Part shown: positions 35,139 through 41,600 of the stretch, one piece after another | Numbering within the stretch: position 1 is the first letter of the stretch | How the letters are laid out: every line of letters starts with the position of its first letter | DNA from: CAZWSC01 sp964636385 | GTDB taxonomy: Bacteria > Eisenbacteria > RBG-16-71-46 > CAIMUX01 | Assembly: GCA_964636385.1 (NCBI GenBank) | Contig: CAZWSC010000096.1 | Location: 1-64,000 of the forward strand | Length of the DNA stretch: 64,000 nucleotides | Direction: 5' to 3' | Position numbers and translations under genes: made by a program | The notes under the pieces: generated by a model | Told to the model about the DNA's origin: nothing | Database searches by the model: none | What the model saw: only the letters and a program-made list of their open reading frames with translations

Positions 35139-35323
35139 GGTAGCTTCTCCCTGCCGGCATGTCCGGGGTTCGCGGTCCACCGTCCGCATCCGATGCCGGG
35201 CGACCGGCCCGCTCCAACACCGCACACTGAAGCTATCAGCGGGGAGATACCGAGTCAATGCGCACGAGGTGCCGGAGTTGAGACCACACACATCAGGTTT
35301 TCCCGGTGATCCGTGGGAGTGTG

Positions 35324-35353
35324 TTGACCACGGACGGTGTACGTTCCTAGAAT
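35324..35353 (+). promoter_or_regulatory. Sigma70-type promoter for the reductase-que operon
   Basis: TTGACC at 35324-35329 and TAGAAT at 35348-35353 are separated by 18 bases; each is one mismatch from consensus. The expected start of transcription near 35360 leaves about 77 bases of leader before ATG 35438 and argues against the more upstream ATG 35366 as the translation start. Confidence 0.55.
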
Positions 35354-35437
35354 CCGGCGAATCCGATGGCTTGCGTGAAACCCGACCTGGATGGGGCGGG
35401 CCGTCTCGCCCTCATCGCCGCGCCCGGAGACTCATGG

Positions 35438-36133
35438 ATGACCCTCTCCACCAAGACAGCCCGCGTCATGGCTCACCGCATCCTGGCCAGGGACGTGCAC
35501 GAGATCGTGCTGCGGCCGGAGCCGCGGGAGGGAGAGGCGTTCCGGGCAGGCCAGTACATCCTGGTCCATGCCGGAAGCACGGCAACCCGTCCCTTTTCGA
35601 TCGCCTCCTCTCCCGCATGCTCAACCAGCCTGTCGTTGTGCATCAGGCGCTACCGGGAGGGGACCGCCACGCCGGTTCTCACATCCCTGGAGCCGGGTCA
35701 GGTTGTCCGCTATGAGGGTCCGACCGGCGAGTTCCGGCTGGATCCGATGGACCGCGCCCGCCTCTTCATTGCCACCGGGACCGGCATTTCACCCCTGAGG
35801 TCCATGATCCTTCAGCACCTGGAGTCGGGGGACGACCGGCGTGCCTGGCTCTTCTTCGGCAACCGGTCGCGCGAGGACTGCATCTACCATGAGCAGTTCC
35901 GCGAGCTGGAGTCGGCGTACCGGCAGTTCAGGTACCTTCCCTGTCTCAGCCGCCCGGGCGCTTCCGCCTGGGATGGGGAGACAGGGCGTGTGACGGACGT
36001 GATCCCACAATGCCTGCATGGCACGACGCCATGGACCGCGTACATATGCGGCCGGGACGAGATGATCGCCGACGTCACACAGCTTCTGGGCGAGTTGGGA
36101 GTTCCGCACGGCCGATGCCGCAGGGAACCCTGA
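35438..36133 (+). CDS. Ferredoxin/flavodoxin-NAD(P)H reductase-like flavoprotein
   Basis: A 231-residue oxidoreductase of the FNR superfamily. The FAD-binding beta-barrel has FRAGQYILVH and RPFSIASSP (the RxxS flavin motif). The NAD(P) domain has LFIATGTGISPLRSMI, FFGNRSREDCIYHEQF and YICGRDEMIADV. No fused [2Fe-2S] domain is present, so it needs a separate carrier such as the divergent ferredoxin at 34848. GGAG lies 9 bases before ATG 35438. queE begins 9 bases after its stop. Confidence 0.88.
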   Translation: MTLSTKTARVMAHRILARDVHEIVLRPEPREGEAFRAGQYILVHAGSTATRPFSIASSPACSTSLSLCIRRYREGTATPVLTSLEPGQVVRYEGPTGEFRLDPMDRARLFIATGTGISPLRSMILQHLESGDDRRAWLFFGNRSREDCIYHEQFRELESAYRQFRYLPCLSRPGASAWDGETGRVTDVIPQCLHGTTPWTAYICGRDEMIADVTQLLGELGVPHGRCRREP

Positions 36134-36142
36134 GAGGCGGGA

Positions 36143-36784
36143 ATGCAGCTTCGCGTGTTCGAGATCTTTCACAGCATCCAGGGGGAATCGACCTGGGCCG
36201 GCCTGCCCTGCGTCTTCGTGCGGCTGGCGGGTTGTCCGCTGCGATGCGTCTGGTGCGACACGGCGTACGCATTCGAGGGCGGTGAACTGATCTCCGTGGA
36301 TGATCTGCTTGCCAGGGTGGCCGGCCTTCGCTCTCCTCTTGTCGAGGTGACGGGCGGAGAGCCGCTGGCGCAGGAGGGCACTCCGCTTCTTCTGACACGG
36401 CTGGCGGACGAGGGGTACGAGGTTCTGCTGGAGACCGGCGGTTCGCAGCCGATCGATGGGATCGATCCGAGGGTTCACGTGATCATGGACCTGAAGTGCC
36501 CCGATTCGGGGGAGTGCGACGCGAATCTCTGGAGCAATCTGGATCGCCTCAGGAAGACCGACGAGCTCAAGTTCGCCATAGCCTCGAGGCGTGACTACGA
36601 GTGGGCCCGGAATGTCATCGGGCAACGGGGTCCGAAGGCTGAGTATCCGGTCCTGCTCTCGCCAGTGTGGGGAGTCTTGGAGCCCAGGGAGTTGGCGGGC
36701 TGGATGCTGGAGGACCGCGTTCCCGCTCGTCTGCAGATCCAGTTGCACAACGTAATCTTCGGTCCCGACGCAAGGGGTGTATGA
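36143..36784 (+). CDS. queE: 7-carboxy-7-deazaguanine synthase (radical SAM)
   Basis: A 213-residue radical-SAM enzyme converting 6-carboxytetrahydropterin to 7-carboxy-7-deazaguanine in preQ0/queuosine synthesis. HSIQGESTWAGLPCVFVRLAGC and CPLRCVWCDT (the CxxxCxxC that holds the [4Fe-4S] cluster) are diagnostic, and VEVTGGEPL is the SAM-binding GGEP motif. The length is normal. It needs one-electron reduction of its cluster, which the upstream reductase and ferredoxin could provide. GAGAGGCGGG precedes ATG 36143. Confidence 0.95.
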   Translation: MQLRVFEIFHSIQGESTWAGLPCVFVRLAGCPLRCVWCDTAYAFEGGELISVDDLLARVAGLRSPLVEVTGGEPLAQEGTPLLLTRLADEGYEVLLETGGSQPIDGIDPRVHVIMDLKCPDSGECDANLWSNLDRLRKTDELKFAIASRRDYEWARNVIGQRGPKAEYPVLLSPVWGVLEPRELAGWMLEDRVPARLQIQLHNVIFGPDARGV

Positions 36785-36827
36785 TCGGGCCATCTGGTTG
36801 CACAGGCCTGACCGACATGGAGTGTTC

Positions 36828-37577
36828 ATGAGCAGGACGGGAGGCGACAGGACTCGGCCGGCTGCCACACGGGGTCGTTCCGGCGGCGGAGACACATCTC
36901 CAGGGAGTGCGGTTGTTCTTCTGAGCGGCGGGCTGGACTCGTGCGTGACCCTGGCGATGGCAGTGTCGGAGGGGCTCGCCTGTCATGCGCTTACCGTCCG
37001 CTACGGGCAGCGTCACGGTGTCGAAGTGGATCGCGCCATTCTCGTGGCGAAAGCTCTTGGCGCCGTGGAACACCGAATCATCGATCTGGATCTGGCCGGC
37101 TTCGGGGGATCCTCCCTCACGGGAGAAGGCAATGTCCCCAGAGGCGGCCGTGACGGCGCGGACGCCGAAATCCCCTCCACGTATGTTCCGGCCCGAAACA
37201 CCATCTTCCTGTCGCTTGCACTGGCATGGTCCGAGGTCCTCGCGGCGGATGCGATCTTCCTCGGCGTCAACGCCCTCGACTACAGCGGCTATCCCGATTG
37301 CCGCCCGGAGTTCATCGAGGCATTCCAGTCGCTTGCCCGGGTGGCGACGCGGGACGCCGTTGAGGTGGGTCCTGTGGAGATCCGCGCGCCACTGCTGCGC
37401 TGGACCAAGGGCCGTATCGTCCAGGAGGGGGTCCGCCTGGGGGTCGACTTCCGGCTGACCTCGTCATGCTATGATCCCGCACAGGATGGCAGGCCATGCG
37501 GGGAGTGCGACAGCTGCAGACTTCGGGCCAGGGGCTTTGCAGACGCCGGTGTCCCCGATCCCCTGCTCGACCGCTGA
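36828..37577 (+). CDS. queC: 7-cyano-7-deazaguanine (preQ0) synthase
   Basis: A 249-residue ATP-dependent enzyme converting 7-carboxy-7-deazaguanine and ammonia to preQ0. The PP-loop is VVLLSGGLDSCVTLAMA. TYVPARNTIFLSLALAWSE and the C-terminal zinc site SCYDP...CGECDSCRLR are QueC hallmarks. The start is ATG 36828, 5 bases after GGAG; a short Arg/Gly-rich extension precedes the PP-loop. Third gene of the reductase-queE-queC-queD operon. Confidence 0.95.
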   Translation: MSRTGGDRTRPAATRGRSGGGDTSPGSAVVLLSGGLDSCVTLAMAVSEGLACHALTVRYGQRHGVEVDRAILVAKALGAVEHRIIDLDLAGFGGSSLTGEGNVPRGGRDGADAEIPSTYVPARNTIFLSLALAWSEVLAADAIFLGVNALDYSGYPDCRPEFIEAFQSLARVATRDAVEVGPVEIRAPLLRWTKGRIVQEGVRLGVDFRLTSSCYDPAQDGRPCGECDSCRLRARGFADAGVPDPLLDR

Positions 37578-37627
37578 CGTGCGCTGAACGGCCCGCGGAG
37601 CCGGGCCGGCAGAACAGGGAGGGTGCA

Positions 37628-37990
37628 ATGCCCCATCGTCTGAGCAAGATCTTCCGCTTCGAGGCTGCACACTTCCTCTCCAAGGTACCTCCGGATCATC
37701 CATGCCGCAGGATACACGGGCACAGCTACGAGGTGACAGTGACGGTTCAGGGGGCGTTGGATCCGTCAACCGGCTGGTTCATGGACTACAAGGAGATGAG
37801 CCGGGCAGTGCGGGCCGTACTCGACCCTCTGGATCACAGCTTCCTGAACGCAGTGCCGGGCCTGGAGAACCCGACGTCCGAGATCCTGGCTGTCTGGATA
37901 TGGGAAAGACTGGCTCCCGGTCTCCCGGGGCTCAGGCGCGTACGGGTCAAGGAGACCCCTGCCTCGATCTGCGACTACAGCGGGCCCTGA
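37628..37990 (+). CDS. queD: 6-carboxy-5,6,7,8-tetrahydropterin synthase
   Basis: A 120-residue PTPS-like enzyme making the QueE substrate from dihydroneopterin triphosphate. The zinc and catalytic signatures are FEAAHFLSK and HPCRRIHGHSYEV. FMDYKEMSRAVRAVLDPLDHSFLN and PTSEILAVWIWERL are typical QueD. AGGGAGG lies 6 bases before ATG 37628. The operon lacks queF or tgt here, so whether the product is preQ0 or queuosine cannot be decided from the window. Confidence 0.95.
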   Translation: MPHRLSKIFRFEAAHFLSKVPPDHPCRRIHGHSYEVTVTVQGALDPSTGWFMDYKEMSRAVRAVLDPLDHSFLNAVPGLENPTSEILAVWIWERLAPGLPGLRRVRVKETPASICDYSGP

Positions 37991-38009
37991 CGCGGTGACG
38001 CAGGCTGGT

Positions 38010-38615
38010 TCAGCGATGACGCAGGGTCATCAGCAGGGCTGACTTGCTGCGCTCATACAGGGACTTGATCACCCCCCATGTTGTCTCAACGTCTTCTTCC
38101 TGTTCTTCCAGGGCGGCGAGAATCGCCATCTCGATTGCGTCAGGGTCGAATGCGGAGTCGTCGGGACCCGGCGCCAGGTAGCGGACGAAACCGCGGCGGT
38201 TTAGCACGAGGGTGCTGTTGTAGGACAGGTCGTAGACCCTCGCGACTGACGACCCACCGAGCAGGATAACGTAGTCGGCCCCGGTCATGTCGCGGAAGTA
38301 CCGGACATCGTCGAGAGTGCCGTCCCAGCAGTCAATGCCGATGACCTTGACTCCGTCCGTCCGGTACCGGCTGTACATGTCCTGAAGTATGCGGGCGGAC
38401 TCGAGGCAGACGGCGGCGTTGTGCCCAAGGAAGTACAGGACTACGGCGTTCCCGCGGAAATCAGACAGCTTCCGGACCTGGTAGTCGAGGTCGTAGAGGG
38501 AGAAGTCTGGAGCCCGATCGCCTACCTGCACCGCACCGGAGGTGACTGCAGTCCCGGCAGCAAGTGCTGCCAGAATCAGGCTTTGCCACCACCGAAGTGT
38601 GCGCACCCCAGGCAC
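38010..38615 (-). CDS. Exported redoxin (AhpC/TSA-TlpA fold) with altered active site
   Basis: A 201-residue exported protein with a signal peptide (SLILAALAAGTAVTSG) and a thioredoxin-like domain (VGDRAPDFSLYDLDYQVRKLSDFRG, then VVLYFLGHNAAVCLESARIL). Where TlpA-like proteins have WCxxC, this one reads NAAVC: the first, nucleophilic Cys is Ala and only the second Cys remains. Thiol-disulfide exchange of the usual kind is therefore unlikely. The C-terminal part has an acidic stretch (EEQEEDVE) and a tail, TTWGVIKSLYERSKS, resembling the end of the secreted protein at 12761-13423. The start is probably GTG 38615, 5 bases after AAGGAGG; GTG 38606 is possible. Convergent with queD. Confidence 0.78.
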   Translation of the reverse strand: MPGVRTLRWWQSLILAALAAGTAVTSGAVQVGDRAPDFSLYDLDYQVRKLSDFRGNAVVLYFLGHNAAVCLESARILQDMYSRYRTDGVKVIGIDCWDGTLDDVRYFRDMTGADYVILLGGSSVARVYDLSYNSTLVLNRRGFVRYLAPGPDDSAFDPDAIEMAILAALEEQEEDVETTWGVIKSLYERSKSALLMTLRHR

Positions 38616-38862
38616 AGGCACCTCCTTGTCCCGGTCATCGCACCAGGTCTAGTGTCCAACGACGTGCTCGGTCCAGCTCCCCGATTCCGTGACGGGATGA
38701 AGAGGCCGAGCGATGATGATTGTGCCGGGTGCAGTCTAGCGTGGTTTGCCGACAGGGGCAATGGTGTCGTGGGACGGACCCTGAGGGTCCCGGCCACCTG
38801 CTGTCCAGGCGTGCGGAGCGCCGTCTCCTGGCAGAACAGCACCTGACCCCTGCCTGCACGGG

Positions 38863-39283
38863 TCAGCGGAGATCGTAGTGCCGCATCGCCTCCGGGATCT
38901 GCTCCCTGATCTTACGGGTTCTGGTCTGATCCGATGGATGCGTGCTGAGGAACTCCGGGGGGATGCGCCGCCCTTGAGGTCAGCCATTCGCTGCCAGAAC
39001 CCCACCGCTTCTGTCGGGACATCCCCTGATCCCTGAAGTACCTTTCCACCGCAGCCTGCAATCTGGTTCCGACCCGGCGCACCATTGCCGTCCTCTCCGC
39101 ATCCCGGCTTGCCGGGTTCGAGGAGATGAACGCGGCGTACTGGTCGAACCTCATGGCGTTCAGGGTCGCTGTCGGGATCAGGCTCAGCTGTCTCCGGCCT
39201 GTGATCGGAATGGTGGCGCACGCGGCTGCCGGGAGCGCGAGGATCAGGAGGATACCGGCGACGGGCTGAATACGCGATGGCAT
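38863..39283 (-). pseudogene. M48-family metallopeptidase, internally deleted and frameshifted
   Basis: The 5' end is an intact M48 start: GGGAGG site, ATG 39283, lipoprotein signal (AGILLILALPAAACA), ITGRRQLSLIPTATLNAM and AVERYFRDQGMS. At about 39015 the sequence jumps in another frame to the family's C-terminal phrase TEAVGFWQRMADLKGGAS. After a second shift in a run of six C (six G on the plus strand, 38957-38962) it continues as PPEFLSTHPSDQTRTRKIRE and ends at a TGA at 38863. The middle, including the HExxH zinc site, is missing, so no peptidase can be made. Normal members are about 260-280 residues; this remnant covers about 140. The C-run shift could be a sequencing error, but the internal loss could not. 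Confidence 0.85.
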
Positions 39284-39469
39284 GATCTGACCTCCCTGCG
39301 GGGTCCTGGCCTCACCTGCGGCCCACATGCACTGATTGCGACCCGGGAATGCCCCGCAGCCAAGGCCAGGGTCTCTTCTTCGGATCAGTGCCGGGAATCC
39401 CGAAGTCGGATGAAACAGATTCAGCCGGTGGTTCGTACGGCCGATCTGTTCCCCCGGGTGACTTTTCAC

Positions 39470-39498
39470 TTGGAGGTCCGGAAGCGGGCATGTATAGT
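39470..39498 (+). promoter_or_regulatory. Candidate promoter of the structured leader
   Basis: TATAGT at 39493-39498 is one mismatch from the -10 consensus. A weak -35 (TTGGAG, 39470-39475) lies 17 bases upstream. Transcription would begin near 39505 and run into the structured element and terminator. Confidence 0.45.
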
Positions 39499-39504
39499 CC
39501 GCGG

Positions 39505-39712
39505 GAGTTCAACAGGTCAGGCGCCTGTCGCCAATAGATACACTCGAGGCCAGGGAGTCAACTGAGAGGGTCCACCCGGATGAGCCGCATTTCCATCTTT
39601 CGTGCAAATGCACACCGTGCGATTGATGCGGTGGGAGGAGTGTACCCTTAGGCTGACGCCATACCAGTAGCCGGTACGCAACCCGCCGCTCCCTGGAGTC
39701 CGGCGGGTTTTC
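39505..39712 (+). ncRNA. Candidate structured leader or small RNA before the ABC exporter
   Basis: About 208 bases with a promoter-like box in front and an intrinsic terminator behind, and no plausible reading frame. Nested complementary pieces give one long interrupted hairpin: GTCA 39557-39560 with TGAC 39654-39657, AGGGTCCA 39567-39574 with TGTACCCT 39641-39648 (one mismatch), and CCGCAT 39585-39590 with ATGCGG 39626-39631. An opposed internal bubble (39575-39584 against 39632-39640) resembles the overall plan of 6S RNA. CCAGGGAG 39550-39557 is also perfectly complementary to CTCCCTGG 39689-39696 in the terminator loop. It could be a regulated leader for the exporter operon or a free small RNA. 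No known riboswitch consensus is recognised. Confidence 0.4.
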
Positions 39713-39718
39713 TGTTTC
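39680..39718 (+). terminator. Strong intrinsic terminator
   Basis: Stem AACCCGCCG / CGGCGGGTT (39680-39688 with 39701-39709), a 12-base loop, and then TTTTCTGTTTCT. This is the best rho-independent terminator in the window. No plus-strand protein gene ends before it, and the ABC exporter starts 61 bases after it, so it either ends a small RNA or attenuates the exporter operon. Confidence 0.8.
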
Positions 39719-39779
39719 TGCCCGCCGAAGTCCATAACTCAAGTCGACCAAAGGCCATTTCGGATTGAGGCGGACAGAT

Positions 39780-41600
39780 ATGAGTACGCAGTTTCTCGAT
39801 TACGAAACCCCGGGCGAGGAAGCCCGTGGGATGAATCCCCGCGATGCGTTCCGGCAGCTCTTGCCGCTTCTGCGGCGTCACCGGTCACGGCTGGTCTTCA
39901 GCCTGGCGCTACTGGTTGCGGCCACCGGCCTCTCGCTCGCGTGGCCATGGCTCATACAGCAGGGGATCGACGGGCCGCTTGCAGGGCAGCTCGGGCGTCC
40001 GGCGGGGGAGAGGCGTTTCGGCCCTCTGCTCGCTCTGGGTCTGGCGGTGCTGGCTCTTCAGACCGGTTCCCTCGTCCTGCTCTACCTGCAGCGGATCCGG
40101 CTGGAGACGGTCGGGCAGGATGTGATGCTGGAGCTGAAGACGAGGCTCTTCCGGCACATCCTCTCCCAGGACGTCTCCTTCTTCGACCGCAACCCCGTGG
40201 GAAAGCTGCTGGCCCGCGTGGAGTCGGATGCCGAGTCCCTGAGGCTCCTCTTCACCAACACCGTTGTCCTTATCGTGGGCGACGTGCTGATGATCGCCGG
40301 GATCTGGGGCCTGATGCTGTGGAAGCACACGGGGCTGGCGCTTGTGGTGTTCGGGTCGATGCCTCTCATCATCGTGCTCGTGTACACATTCCACAGGATG
40401 ACGACGCACCGTTTCCTGGAGGTGAGGCGCCGCATGGCGGAGGTCACCGCCACGCTGACGGAGTTCCTCCACGGGATGTCGATCGTCCAGATCTTCCACA
40501 GGGGAGCGTTCGCAAGGCAGCGGGTCCGCAGGGCGAACGAGAGCAAGTTCCGGGAGGACGCCTACGTCAACGTCGTCGTCTGCTGGTTCTTCAACGCCCT
40601 CTTTGCGATGGAGACGGTGAAGGTGGGGCTTCTGCTCCTTCTGGGCGCCTACTGGAATGTGACGCCGGGGATCATCGTGCTTTTCGTCCTTCTCATCTGG
40701 AAGGAGTTCGAGCCGATCGCCCGCGCCGCAGACCAGCTGGGCAGCTTCCAGAAGGGGCTGGCCGGAGCGCGGCGGATCTTCTCTCTTCTGGAGGAGATGC
40801 CGCAGATTGTTGATCCGGCTCTTCCCGTGCCCGGCGGCGCTCTCGGAAGGGGGATCCGTTTCGAGAACGTCTGGTTCTCCTATACGGATGACGGGAACTG
40901 GGTTCTGAAGGATGTCAGCTTCGAGATCGAGCGGGGAAGACGTGTCGCGCTCGTGGGCGTTACCGGAGGTGGCAAATCCACCGTGATATCTCTGCTGCTG
41001 CGCCTGTACGACCCGCAGCGCGGCCGGATCACGATCGACGGCGTCGACATCAGGGAAATGGAGCGCGCCGATCTGCGCAGCCGGATTTCCCTTGTCCTGC
41101 AGGACATCTTCCTCTTCCCGGGAGACGTGGCGTGGAACATCTCACTGGGGGCTGACGGGATAAGCCGGGACCAGGTGGAATCGGCCGCCGGCACCGTGTC
41201 GGCCGACCGTTTCATACGACGGCTGCCCGCCGGCTACGAGACCGAGGTGTCGGAGAAGGGAGCGAACTTCAGCCGCGGCGAGAGGCAGCTTCTGTCCTTC
41301 GCACGCGCTCTGGTGCGCAACCCGGACCTGCTCGTGCTGGACGAGGCCACAAGCTCGGTGGATCCCGAGACCGAGAGGGAGATCCAGGAGTCGCTGAAGA
41401 GGCTGCTCGCGGGAAGAACCTCCCTCATAGTGGCGCACCGGCTCTCCACCATTCTCGACGCGGACCGGATCCTGGTCATGCGCAACGGCAGGATCGTGGA
41501 GCAGGGCGCGCATGAGGCGCTGCTGACCAACAACGGATACTACGCAAGACTCTTCGCCCTGCAGTTCGCGGGCGGCAATGGAGAGGCATGTCATGCATAA
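39780..41600 (+). CDS. ABC exporter half-transporter, subunit A of a heterodimer
   Basis: A 606-residue type IV ABC exporter. Six membrane helices occupy about residues 20-320, followed by the nucleotide-binding domain: Walker A GVTGGGKST, Q-loop LVLQDIFLF, Walker B DLLVLDEATSSVD with the catalytic Glu intact, and the H-loop LIVAHRLST. The signature LSGGQ is changed to FSRGE (NFSRGERQLLSFARAL). This is complementary to the altered Walker B of the next gene, as expected for heterodimeric exporters such as TM287/288 or TmrAB. GAGG lies 9 bases before ATG 39780. The next gene overlaps by 8 bases. Confidence 0.93.
   Translation: MSTQFLDYETPGEEARGMNPRDAFRQLLPLLRRHRSRLVFSLALLVAATGLSLAWPWLIQQGIDGPLAGQLGRPAGERRFGPLLALGLAVLALQTGSLVLLYLQRIRLETVGQDVMLELKTRLFRHILSQDVSFFDRNPVGKLLARVESDAESLRLLFTNTVVLIVGDVLMIAGIWGLMLWKHTGLALVVFGSMPLIIVLVYTFHRMTTHRFLEVRRRMAEVTATLTEFLHGMSIVQIFHRGAFARQRVRRANESKFREDAYVNVVVCWFFNALFAMETVKVGLLLLLGAYWNVTPGIIVLFVLLIWKEFEPIARAADQLGSFQKGLAGARRIFSLLEEMPQIVDPALPVPGGALGRGIRFENVWFSYTDDGNWVLKDVSFEIERGRRVALVGVTGGGKSTVISLLLRLYDPQRGRITIDGVDIREMERADLRSRISLVLQDIFLFPGDVAWNISLGADGISRDQVESAAGTVSADRFIRRLPAGYETEVSEKGANFSRGERQLLSFARALVRNPDLLVLDEATSSVDPETEREIQESLKRLLAGRTSLIVAHRLSTILDADRILVMRNGRIVEQGAHEALLTNNGYYARLFALQFAGGNGEACHA

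Noticed and set aside
39505..39712. Reading the structured element as a definite 6S RNA
   Set aside because: The bubble-in-hairpin outline is suggestive, but no conserved 6S sequence could be confirmed by eye; kept only as an unnamed candidate RNA.
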